From Polynucleobacter sp. 31A-FELB (GTDB taxonomy: Bacteria > Pseudomonadota > Gammaproteobacteria > Burkholderiales > Burkholderiaceae): a stretch of 49,516 nucleotides of DNA. Positions 7,487 through 15,233 of the stretch are shown here, one piece after another. Each line of letters starts with the position of its first letter. Within the stretch, counting starts at the first letter, position 1. The notes below the pieces were generated by a model. That model saw only the letters and a program-made list of their open reading frames with translations, ran no database searches and had not been told where the DNA came from. Location: the NCBI RefSeq assembly GCF_018882405.1, contig NZ_JACVOO010000018.1, positions 1-49,516 of the forward strand, read 5' to 3'. A program made the translations under genes and the position numbers.

Positions 7487-8314
7487 TTACTTAGTCAGAC
7501 TAATTTTGGCGTAGGCGCTGTGATTGTGAATCGACTCAAAATTCTCAGCCTCAACCACTAAAGACAAAATACGATCATCGCCTTTAAGTTGGCCGGCAAC
7601 ATCGCGCACTAAGTCTTCTACAAACTTTGGATTGTCATACGCACGCTCAGTAACCCACTTCTCATCAGGGCGCTTGAGCAAGCCCCACAACTCGCTAGAG
7701 GCTTGGCTCTCAGCGGCTGCAACTAAATCTTCTACTGTCATCTTAGTCTGTGGATCAAGCTCAACAGACATCGTTACATGTGAGCGTTGATTGTGTGCGC
7801 CATATTCAGAAATCTCTTTTGAGCAAGGGCACAAACTCATCACTGGAACTAAGGCGCGGAGGTTTAACTCAACGTCGATTGCGCCAGACGCATTTTGTTT
7901 GGCTTTGGCAGTCCAAGTTACCTCGTAATCCATCAAGCTTTCAACACCAGATACTGGTGCAGCTTTTTTGACGAAGTGGGTATAAGTAAATTGAATGCGA
8001 CCTTCTGTTGCATTGAGTAGCGGCAACATCTCACGCACCATTGCAACTACAGATGCGCTATCAATAGGCTCATTATGTTTTTGTAAGAGCGCAATGAAAC
8101 GGGACATATGGGTGCCCTTTACATGCGCAGGCAAAGCCACATCCATTTCAAAATTACCAACAGCAGGCATGACGCCCGTCTGAGTGCGAATAGTTAATGG
8201 ATGACGCAATCCCCGAATCCCCACCTGCTCAATTGGCAAAGCACGCTCATCATGCGAGGATTGAATATCCGGCATAGCTTGCGGTTTGAGAAAAGCGGTA
8301 TTGATGTCGTTCAT
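7487..8314 (-). CDS. folE2: GTP cyclohydrolase FolE2 (type IB)
   Basis: Converts GTP to dihydroneopterin triphosphate, the first step of folate synthesis; FolE2 enzymes use various metals and replace zinc-dependent FolE. The motif CPCSKEISEYGAHNQRSH carries the conserved cysteine and histidine region of the family; RGLRHPL near the N-terminus also fits. I chose ATG at 8314 (275 aa, MNDINTAFL). The longer frame would start with TTG at 8332, which has no ribosome-binding site. It lies 25 nt after dxs, as last gene of the xseB-ispA-dxs-folE2 run. No other GTP cyclohydrolase is in the window. Confidence 0.93.
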   Translation of the reverse strand: MNDINTAFLKPQAMPDIQSSHDERALPIEQVGIRGLRHPLTIRTQTGVMPAVGNFEMDVALPAHVKGTHMSRFIALLQKHNEPIDSASVVAMVREMLPLLNATEGRIQFTYTHFVKKAAPVSGVESLMDYEVTWTAKAKQNASGAIDVELNLRALVPVMSLCPCSKEISEYGAHNQRSHVTMSVELDPQTKMTVEDLVAAAESQASSELWGLLKRPDEKWVTERAYDNPKFVEDLVRDVAGQLKGDDRILSLVVEAENFESIHNHSAYAKISLTK

Positions 8315-8339
8315 AGCTCTATTTTCAGGCAAAAATGAC

Positions 8340-10244
8340 TTATTTGCCTGCGGCCACAGGATTTGTAGCAGTTTTCATGGGGAAACGCAGAGAAATAGCC
8401 TTTGCAATCCCCTCAGAGTCCAGGCCGCACTTACTCATCAAGAGTTTGTAATCGCCATGCTCCACGAATTCATCTGGAAGACCTAGTTGCAATAGGGGCA
8501 TATTGATACCCATAGCAGAGAGCGCTTCTAAGCAAGCACTACCAGCACCACCCTGAATTGCACCATCTTCGATCGTCACAAAATAATCATGGTCTTGCGT
8601 CAAAGATTTAAGAAGTTCCAGATCCAATGGTTTTACAAAGCGCATATTGGCAACTGAGGCATCAATTTGTTCGGCCACTTCAAGTGCCGGGTAAAGTAAA
8701 GTTCCGAAAGCCAAAATTGCTATGCGCTGGCCTGCAGGTGCATTGGACTTGCGGCGTAATTCACCCTTGCCCAGTGGCACGGTTCGCAATTCTATTGAAG
8801 GAATAGTTCCAACGCCAGAGCCACGCGGGTAGCGAACTGCGCTTGGATGTGGCTGATGGAATGCCGTAGTCAATAAATCACGACACTCTGCTTCGTCAGC
8901 AGGCGTCAATACCAACATATTTGGAATGCAACGCAAGAACGGAATGTCATATGCGCCAGCATGCGTTGCACCATCCGCACCAACTAAACCAGCACGATCC
9001 AATGCAAATAACACCGGAAGATCCTGAATCGCCACATCATGAATCAGTTGATCGTAGGCACGTTGCAAGAAGGTTGAATAAATCGCCACCACGGGCTTCA
9101 TACCTTCGCATGCCATACCAGCGGCAAAAGTCACTGCATGCTGTTCAGCAATACCGACGTCGTAATAACGCTTCGGGAAATTCTGCTCAAACTCTACGAG
9201 ACCAGAACCTTCACGCATTGCTGGCGTGATGCCAATTAATAATGGATCGGCATGCGCCATATCGCAGAGCCACTCACCAAATACTTGAGTAAAGGTTTTT
9301 TGAGAAGGGGTAGCAGACTTCTTCACACCCTCTTCTGGATTAAATTTGCTTGGGCCGTGATACAGCACAGGATCAGCTTCAGCTAACTCATAGCCCTGAC
9401 CTTTGCGAGTCACGACATGCAAGAACTGCGGGCCACGCCCCTCAAGCGCCAAGCGGCGTACGTTTTGCAACATCGGAATGAGCGCATCTAAATCATGACC
9501 ATCGATTGGGCCGAAATAGTTAAAACCAAATTCTTGAAAAATCGTAGATGGTGAAACCATACCCTTGGCATGATCTTCCAATCGTTTTGCAAACTCACGC
9601 AATGGAGGGGCTATCGATAAGACGCTATCAATACCCTTCTTCGTTGCAGAGTAAATATTGCCACTCAATAATCTAGCCAAATGTCGATTGAGCGCACCCA
9701 CTGCTGGCGAGATCGACATATCGTTGTCATTCAAAATCACTACCAATGGCAAATCGTCATACACACCAGCATTATTCATAGCTTCAAATGCCATGCCACC
9801 AGTCATCGCGCTATCGCCAATCACCGCAACCGCAACTTGCTTTTCGCCTTTGGTTTGAAAGGCGCGCGCCATACCCATTGCCGCAGAAATACTCGTTGAG
9901 GAGTGTCCAGTGCCGAAGGCATCGTATTCACTTTCAGCGCGTCGTGGAAAACCAGATAGGCCTTCAAACTGACGCAAGGTATTCATGCGCTCACGACGAC
10001 CAGTCAAAATTTTGTGTGGATAGCTTTGATGACCCACATCCCAGACAATTCGATCCTGCGGGGTATCGAAGACATAGTGCAGCGCAATCGATAACTCAAC
10101 CGTTCCTAAATTAGATGAAAGGTGTCCGCCCGTTTTAGAAACAGAATCCAATACAAACTGACGCAACTCGTCTGCGAGTGCAGGCAGTTGCTCACGAGGA
10201 AGTTTTTTTAAATCTGCAGGAGAGTGAATGGAATTTAAAGTCAT
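8340..10244 (-). CDS. dxs: 1-deoxy-D-xylulose-5-phosphate synthase
   Basis: Thiamine-diphosphate enzyme joining pyruvate and glyceraldehyde-3-phosphate to DXP, the entry to the MEP isoprenoid pathway and to thiamine and pyridoxal synthesis. Seen are [31 protein letters not shown], the ThDP-binding [18 protein letters not shown]...NDND, the transketolase domain [15 protein letters not shown] and a C-terminal domain. Length is normal. The frame could begin one codon earlier at TTG (10247), but ATG at 10244 with an upstream GAAGA is preferred. ispA ends 16 nt upstream, and ispH, the last MEP enzyme, is at 36696. Confidence 0.97.
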   Translation of the reverse strand: MTLNSIHSPADLKKLPREQLPALADELRQFVLDSVSKTGGHLSSNLGTVELSIALHYVFDTPQDRIVWDVGHQSYPHKILTGRRERMNTLRQFEGLSGFPRRAESEYDAFGTGHSSTSISAAMGMARAFQTKGEKQVAVAVIGDSAMTGGMAFEAMNNAGVYDDLPLVVILNDNDMSISPAVGALNRHLARLLSGNIYSATKKGIDSVLSIAPPLREFAKRLEDHAKGMVSPSTIFQEFGFNYFGPIDGHDLDALIPMLQNVRRLALEGRGPQFLHVVTRKGQGYELAEADPVLYHGPSKFNPEEGVKKSATPSQKTFTQVFGEWLCDMAHADPLLIGITPAMREGSGLVEFEQNFPKRYYDVGIAEQHAVTFAAGMACEGMKPVVAIYSTFLQRAYDQLIHDVAIQDLPVLFALDRAGLVGADGATHAGAYDIPFLRCIPNMLVLTPADEAECRDLLTTAFHQPHPSAVRYPRGSGVGTIPSIELRTVPLGKGELRRKSNAPAGQRIAILAFGTLLYPALEVAEQIDASVANMRFVKPLDLELLKSLTQDHDYFVTIEDGAIQGGAGSACLEALSAMGINMPLLQLGLPDEFVEHGDYKLLMSKCGLDSEGIAKAISLRFPMKTATNPVAAGK

Positions 10245-10260
10245 CAAATCTTCAGTAATC

Positions 10261-11154
10261 TTATTTGCCTCTATTAACTACGAATAGAGCCAAATCTTTC
10301 AGGGCTTGGGCCTTAGGACCAAAACTCTCTAAGCTAGCAATTGCAGTTTCTTGCAAATCTTTTGCTGCCTTCTGTGCATAGTCTAAACCCATCAAGGTGA
10401 CATAGGTTGGCTTGTCATTAGCGGCATCTTTCCCAGCGGTTTTACCCAAGGTTTGACTATCTGCTGTGGCATCAAGAACATCATCCACAATTTGAAAGGC
10501 TAAACCCAAAGCTTCGGAGTAATTTTGGAGATGCTGCATTTGGATAGGATTCAATTTGGCAGCAATACCGCCCATCTGGACCGAACAAGAAAGCAGAGCA
10601 CCGGTTTTCATGGCATGCATTTGCTTTAAGCCGGCGAGGTCTAATTTTTTACCAACGCTATCAAGGTCAATTGCCTGGCCACCTGCCATTCCACGCGAAC
10701 CAGATGCACTAGCTAAGGCGCTGATCATGGCCAAGCGTGTATCTGCATCACACTGTGCGCTTGCCAATACTTCAAATGCGCGAGTCTGCAAGGCATCACC
10801 TACTAGTAAAGCAGTTGCCTCGTCATAAGCCTTGTGTACCGTAGGTCGACCACGACGTAAGTCATCATCATCCATACAAGGCAAATCATCATGCACCAAG
10901 GAATAGGCGTGGATACATTCGATTGCCACAGCAGCAGCATCTAGTGCGCCTTGATTTGTGTCATCACTCAATGCACCAGCCGCATAAACTAAGAGAGGAC
11001 GAATGCGTTTACCACCACCTTGAGCAGCGTAACGCATAGCTTCATGCAAACGCGCAGGATTGGTATTGGCGGCATCAAGCAAATTGTCTAAAGCCAATTC
11101 AGTTCGCTGCCCGTGAGCGCGAACCCAATCCTCGAATGAAAACGTGCTGTTCAT
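10261..11154 (-). CDS. ispA: Farnesyl diphosphate synthase (polyprenyl synthetase)
   Basis: Condenses isopentenyl diphosphate with allylic diphosphates to give farnesyl diphosphate for quinones and undecaprenyl phosphate. In 297 residues there are [10 protein letters not shown], the first Asp-rich motif in [30 protein letters not shown], and the second Asp-rich motif DDVLDATAD. It is a standard short-chain synthase. Its place between xseB and dxs is a widespread proteobacterial arrangement, supporting ispA rather than ispB. Confidence 0.95.
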   Translation of the reverse strand: MNSTFSFEDWVRAHGQRTELALDNLLDAANTNPARLHEAMRYAAQGGGKRIRPLLVYAAGALSDDTNQGALDAAAVAIECIHAYSLVHDDLPCMDDDDLRRGRPTVHKAYDEATALLVGDALQTRAFEVLASAQCDADTRLAMISALASASGSRGMAGGQAIDLDSVGKKLDLAGLKQMHAMKTGALLSCSVQMGGIAAKLNPIQMQHLQNYSEALGLAFQIVDDVLDATADSQTLGKTAGKDAANDKPTYVTLMGLDYAQKAAKDLQETAIASLESFGPKAQALKDLALFVVNRGK

Positions 11155-11176
11155 AAAGAATTAATTTACGCGTGAC

Positions 11177-11410
11177 TTATGCTTCAAATACCCGAACTTG
11201 CTGCTCGACTTGAGCAAGCATGGCTTGGCAATGCTTCAAGAGTGCCGCGCCTCGTTGGTAAGCCAAAAGCGTCTCTTCCAAGGAGAATTTGCCTGACTCC
11301 ATGTCAGAAATCAGCTTTTCTAGCTCCTTTACAGCCTGCTCGTAACGCAAGTTGGGGTCGATTTGAACCTCAAGACCGGGTTTCTGACCCTCAGATTTCT
11401 TCGCTGGCAT
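11177..11410 (-). CDS. xseB: Exodeoxyribonuclease VII small subunit
   Basis: A 77-residue mostly helical protein with the family core YEQAVKELEKLISDMESGKF followed by SLEETLLAYQRGAALLKHCQ. XseB forms a complex with XseA, which degrades single-stranded DNA. The first 18 residues are a basic, disordered tail. The ATG at 11410 is preceded by GAAGGAAA. It heads the xseB-ispA-dxs-folE2 run; xseA is not in the window, as usual when xseB travels with ispA. Confidence 0.93.
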   Translation of the reverse strand: MPAKKSEGQKPGLEVQIDPNLRYEQAVKELEKLISDMESGKFSLEETLLAYQRGAALLKHCQAMLAQVEQQVRVFEA

Positions 11411-11479
11411 TGGCTTATTTCCTTCAAATTTCTTACCTGTGTAGCCCTACATATTAAAGCGAGACGGGGGTCAGATGGG

Positions 11480-11485
11480 TATAAT
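11480..11485 (+). promoter_or_regulatory. Predicted promoter for the Rieske oxygenase gene (-10 TATAAT)
   Basis: An exact TATAAT occurs at 11480-11485 in the 162-bp divergent gap between xseB and the Rieske gene. A transcript from near 11492 would have a leader of about 80 nt. No close match to TTGACA is found at standard spacing, so the assignment rests on the -10 alone. Confidence 0.45.
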
Positions 11486-11572
11486 CCCCTCCTTCCTTTC
11501 CAATATCGATCCGTCGATGGTTGGATTGGTTATTCCGCTTAGCTTCGGCTGACGTTTTCGGGGGTGGGGAGA

Positions 11573-12679
11573 ATGACTAATCTGGCTACCGCGCAGCAGC
11601 TTGCGCCGTCCAATTTACAACTGCCGGTTTCGGCCTATTTTGACGTTGATCTCTATCAGCGTGAAATTGAACTGCTTTTTAAGCAGGGCCCAGGCTATGT
11701 TGGTCACGAACTCATGGTTCCTGAGCTTGGCTCTTATCAAACCTTGACCTCAGAAAATGAGGGTCGCCTGCTGGTTCGCAATGCCCAAGGCGTTGAACTT
11801 CTTTCCAATGTCTGCCGTCATCGCCAAGCACTCATGCTCAATGGCAAAGGTAAGGCGGACAACATCGTTTGCCCTTTGCATCGCTGGACCTACGATTTAA
11901 ATGGTCAACTCATGGGTGCGCCCCATTTTGAAGATAAGCCTTGCCTCAATTTAGGCAAATCGCCCTTACAGAATTGGCAAGGACTCTTATTTGAAGGTCC
12001 GCGTGATGTACGCACTGATCTAGCCAAACTCGGCGTAGCTGATGATCTTAATTTTGAAGGTTATGTTCTGGATCACGTTGAAGTCCATGAATGCAATTAC
12101 AACTGGAAGACTTTTATCGAGGTCTACCTTGAGGACTATCACGTCGTTCCGTTTCATCCTGGTTTAGGTAAGTTTGTTTCTTGCGAAGACTTGCGTTGGG
12201 AATTCGGAGACTGGCACAGCGTACAAACTGTGGGCATTCACAAAAACTTAGAGAAGCCAGGATCACCGGTTTATCAAAAGTGGCATGAAGCGGTATTGCG
12301 CCACCATGAGGGTAAGACACCGCGCCATGGTGCTATCTGGCTGACCTACTACCCCAATGTGATGGTGGAGTGGTACCCAGGCGTTTTATGCGTCTCTACC
12401 CTGCACCCAATGGGTCCAAACAAGACACGCAACATCGTCGAGTTTTATTACCCAGAAGAGATTGCTCTTTTTGAGCGTGAGTTTGTAGAGGCAGAGCGTG
12501 CAGCCTACATGGAAACTTGCATCGAGGATGATGAGATTGCGGAACGTATGGATGCTGGTCGCGCCGCCCTGTTAGCACGTGGTCAAAATGAAGTCGGGCC
12601 ATATCAAAGCCCGATGGAAGACGGCATGCAGCATTTCCATGAATGGTACCGTCGTGCCATGAACTATCAGGGCGCATAA
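11573..12679 (+). CDS. Rieske-type aromatic ring-hydroxylating oxygenase, alpha subunit
   Basis: A 368-residue member of the Rieske oxygenase alpha family. The Rieske [2Fe-2S] ligands are C81 and H83 (CRHR) and C100 and H103 (CPLHRW). The catalytic domain carries the mononuclear-iron pattern EDYHVVPFHPGL, where Asp and two His are expected ligands. No beta subunit, ferredoxin or reductase gene is adjacent, so the electron donor must be encoded elsewhere; the reductase at 34356 is one candidate. The substrate cannot be told; relatives act on aromatics, amines or choline-like compounds. ATG at 11573 is chosen because GGGGAGA lies immediately before it; a GTG three codons upstream is less likely. 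Confidence 0.85.
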   Translation: MTNLATAQQLAPSNLQLPVSAYFDVDLYQREIELLFKQGPGYVGHELMVPELGSYQTLTSENEGRLLVRNAQGVELLSNVCRHRQALMLNGKGKADNIVCPLHRWTYDLNGQLMGAPHFEDKPCLNLGKSPLQNWQGLLFEGPRDVRTDLAKLGVADDLNFEGYVLDHVEVHECNYNWKTFIEVYLEDYHVVPFHPGLGKFVSCEDLRWEFGDWHSVQTVGIHKNLEKPGSPVYQKWHEAVLRHHEGKTPRHGAIWLTYYPNVMVEWYPGVLCVSTLHPMGPNKTRNIVEFYYPEEIALFEREFVEAERAAYMETCIEDDEIAERMDAGRAALLARGQNEVGPYQSPMEDGMQHFHEWYRRAMNYQGA

Positions 12680-12715
12680 TTCAGTAACACCCATCGCCAA
12701 CATTAGGAAGCCATC

Positions 12716-13546
12716 ATGACGCCTCTCATTACTGCAAACCAGTTAGAAGAAATCCTCAATAGTGGCGAGAATGTTTTGCTATGCGATTGCCGCTTTGATT
12801 TAGTCGACCCACTAGCAGGCAGAAAGTCTTATTTAGAGGGCCATATTCCAGGCGCACTCTACGTCGATCTAGATCACGATTTATCTGGCACTAAGACTGG
12901 TAAAAACGGTCGGCACCCACTACCAACACCTGAGGCCTGGGCACAAACAAAATCCCGTTTAGGAATGGATTCAAAAACTTTGGTAATCGCCTACGACAAT
13001 CAAGGCTCTGTATATGCCAGTCGCTTGTGGTGGATGCTCAAGGCCACTGGTCATGCCAATGTTCAGGTATTGGATGGTGGCCTAGATGCTTGGAATGGCC
13101 CAATCGGCACTCTGCCACGCCAGCCACAAGCCACAAGCGCTCCTGTCGCGGCTATGCCTTATGTTGGCTTGGTGACGGTAGAAGAGGTTGTTCACAATCT
13201 TCAAGCCAAAATCAATGTCGTTGTTGACGCTCGTGCAAATGATCGCTTTCATGGTCAGAATGAAACATTAGATCCAGTTGGTGGACACATTCCTAACGCG
13301 ATCAATTATTTTTTTAGAGAAAATCTCACTGGCAAATCATTCAAATCTGCGGAGCAGTTATTCAAAGATTTTCATGGTCTTTTAGGAGCCACCAAACCCT
13401 CCGAAGTAATTCACCAATGTGGCTCTGGAGTAACAGCATGTCATAACTTGCTCGCCATGGAAATCGCTGGCCTCAAGGGTTCACGTCTATATGCAGGTAG
13501 CTGGAGTGAATGGTGTGCCGACCCAAGTCGGCCAGTTGCTCTTTAA
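12716..13546 (+). CDS. sseA: Sulfurtransferase (3-mercaptopyruvate sulfurtransferase type)
   Basis: A 276-residue protein with two tandem rhodanese domains. The first has CDCRFDLVDPLAGRKSYLEGHIPGA; the second holds the active-site loop CGSGVTA at about residues 227-233. The CGSGVTA loop is the signature of mercaptopyruvate sulfurtransferase rather than thiosulfate rhodanese (CRxGx[RT]). It follows the Rieske gene by 36 bp with TTAGGA as ribosome-binding site, so the two may be co-transcribed. Its stop overlaps the end of the converging ZIP transporter gene by 4 nt. Confidence 0.9.
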   Translation: MTPLITANQLEEILNSGENVLLCDCRFDLVDPLAGRKSYLEGHIPGALYVDLDHDLSGTKTGKNGRHPLPTPEAWAQTKSRLGMDSKTLVIAYDNQGSVYASRLWWMLKATGHANVQVLDGGLDAWNGPIGTLPRQPQATSAPVAAMPYVGLVTVEEVVHNLQAKINVVVDARANDRFHGQNETLDPVGGHIPNAINYFFRENLTGKSFKSAEQLFKDFHGLLGATKPSEVIHQCGSGVTACHNLLAMEIAGLKGSRLYAGSWSEWCADPSRPVAL

Positions 13547-14316
13547 TGCAGTAGCGAAAGTAAGATTACAAAGCAAACGCCGCAGGCAATCAAAATCGTT
13601 TGACGTAAAGACTCGGCCCAATGTGGGCGGCGATGCATTTGTGGAATGAGATCGCTCACTGCAATGTAGATAAAACTACTTGCAGCAATCACGAGCAAGT
13701 AAGGCATTGCTGCATGCGCCCTCTCTAAAAAGAAGTAAGCCAATACGCCACCCACTACTGCAGATAAGCCACAAATGAGGTTGTACATCAATGCACGAGT
13801 GCGAGTAAATCCTGCATTGAGCAATACGATGAAATCCCCAATCTCCTGCGGGATCTCGTGAGCAATGATGGCAATCGCAGTAAAGATGCCAACTTGATAA
13901 TCAGCCATGAATGCAGCAGCAATCAAAACACCATCAACAAAGTTGTGCAATCCATCACCGACCAAAATCATCCAACCACTTCGACCCGCTACTTCAGCAT
14001 CATGACCGTGATGATGACCATGACCATCGCCTTCATGGTGATGGCTGTGGCGTAGTAATGCAATTTTCTCAAGCAAGAAAAAGCCTAGGAGTCCTGCCAG
14101 CAAGGTTGCGAATAACAACTGGGGATTCACCCCCGCCATCGTAAATGCCTCAGGCAGAGAATGCAGTAAAGCAGTGGCCAGCAAAATACCAACTGACACA
14201 CTAACCATGCTGTGAACCATCTTCGACAACAATGACAAAGAGAAGCTCGCGGCAACAAGAACGCTAACAGTTCCAGCTAGCGCCGTTACCAACAAGATGC
14301 TTTGCAGTACTGACAT
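13543..14316 (-). CDS. ZIP-family divalent metal transporter
   Basis: A 257-residue integral membrane protein with about eight predicted hydrophobic segments. The conserved ZIP helix is seen in GDGLHNFVDGVLIAAAF and AHEIPQEIGDFIVLLNAG, whose His, Asn, Asp and Glu residues bind metal in the transport path. A cytosolic loop between segments 3 and 4 is His-rich (HSHHHEGDGHGHHHGHD), typical of zinc carriers. Import of Zn2+ (or Fe2+/Mn2+) into the cytoplasm is inferred from the family. It lies 5 nt after the hydrolase gene, so it is probably translated from the same mRNA; no metal-responsive operator is evident. Confidence 0.88.
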   Translation of the reverse strand: MSVLQSILLVTALAGTVSVLVAASFSLSLLSKMVHSMVSVSVGILLATALLHSLPEAFTMAGVNPQLLFATLLAGLLGFFLLEKIALLRHSHHHEGDGHGHHHGHDAEVAGRSGWMILVGDGLHNFVDGVLIAAAFMADYQVGIFTAIAIIAHEIPQEIGDFIVLLNAGFTRTRALMYNLICGLSAVVGGVLAYFFLERAHAAMPYLLVIAASSFIYIAVSDLIPQMHRRPHWAESLRQTILIACGVCFVILLSLLH

Positions 14317-14321
14317 GAAAA

Positions 14322-15218
14322 TTACGCAACCCCGTTTTGTTTAAACCAAGCAATGCACTTTTCCCAACCATCTTTAGCGGGACCTTCGCGATAAGTAGCT
14401 CGGTAGTCAGCATGGAAGGCGTGCGGTGCGTCAGGGTAGATTTCAAAACGACAAGCTTTCGCGGCTGGATTTTTTGGAGCTGCTTTTGCAAGCGCTTCAC
14501 GCATTTGCTCAACACTCTCTAAAGAGATGCCAGTATCAGCACCGCCATACAAGCCCAGCACCGGCGCTTTCAGATCGGCAGCGATATCTACTGGATGGCG
14601 CGGATTGCCTTCTGTTTTCTCACCAATGACGCGACCATACCAAGCTACACCAGCCTTAACCTGAGGCAGCGTGGCTGAGAGCCAAGTAATGCGGCCGCCC
14701 CAACAAAATCCAGTGACGCCCACCTTTTTCAAATCGCCACCATTCTTGCCAGCCCAGACCAAAGCTGCTTGCAAGTCATTCAGAACTTGCGTATCCGTAG
14801 TTGGGGCAACAATATTTTTCTGAATCTCGGCAATCGTGCCGTAAGTATTTGGATCGCCGGCACGTGTAAAGAATTCTGGGGCAATCGCCAGATAACCTAA
14901 TTTCGCAAAACGACGTGTGACGTCAGCAATGTACTCGTGCACACCAAAGATTTCACTAACCACAATCACGATTGGCAAATTGCCTTTAGCTTTCTCTGGA
15001 CGAGAAACATAAGCAGGCAACTGAAAGCTTCCGACTGGGATCATTTGTTCGCCAGCCTTAATGCCGGTAAAGTCTGTCTCAATCGCCGCAGCTAAGACTG
15101 GTTCAGAGGCAGCAACAAAGCCAATACCCATAGTTGTTGCAGTAATAGCAGAGGCTTTCATAAAACCCCTTCTATTGCTAGACACTATTTTTGAATCTTG
15201 ATCTTTTTTCATTGTCAT
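14322..15218 (-). CDS. Dienelactone hydrolase family protein with Tat signal
   Basis: An alpha/beta hydrolase of 298 residues. The N-terminus has a twin-arginine motif, SNRRGFMKAS, followed by a hydrophobic stretch and VLAAA, so export by Tat to the periplasm is expected. The catalytic triad of the family is visible: nucleophile Cys in GFCWGG, Asp in YGGAD, His in DAPHAF. Cytosolic homologues hydrolyse dienelactone in chlorocatechol breakdown; the substrate of exported members is unknown. AGGAG seven bases before the ATG fixes the start. It follows polA by 15 nt and precedes the ZIP gene by 5 nt. Confidence 0.88.
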   Translation of the reverse strand: MTMKKDQDSKIVSSNRRGFMKASAITATTMGIGFVAASEPVLAAAIETDFTGIKAGEQMIPVGSFQLPAYVSRPEKAKGNLPIVIVVSEIFGVHEYIADVTRRFAKLGYLAIAPEFFTRAGDPNTYGTIAEIQKNIVAPTTDTQVLNDLQAALVWAGKNGGDLKKVGVTGFCWGGRITWLSATLPQVKAGVAWYGRVIGEKTEGNPRHPVDIAADLKAPVLGLYGGADTGISLESVEQMREALAKAAPKNPAAKACRFEIYPDAPHAFHADYRATYREGPAKDGWEKCIAWFKQNGVA

Positions 15219-15233
15219 TTTTAGTCTCCTGAT

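Noticed and set aside
7462..7493. TAAGTAA / TTACTTA inverted repeat between tsaD and folE2 as a terminator
   Set aside because: Only 7 A/T-rich pairs with an 18-nt loop, made largely of the two stop codons; no T-tract.
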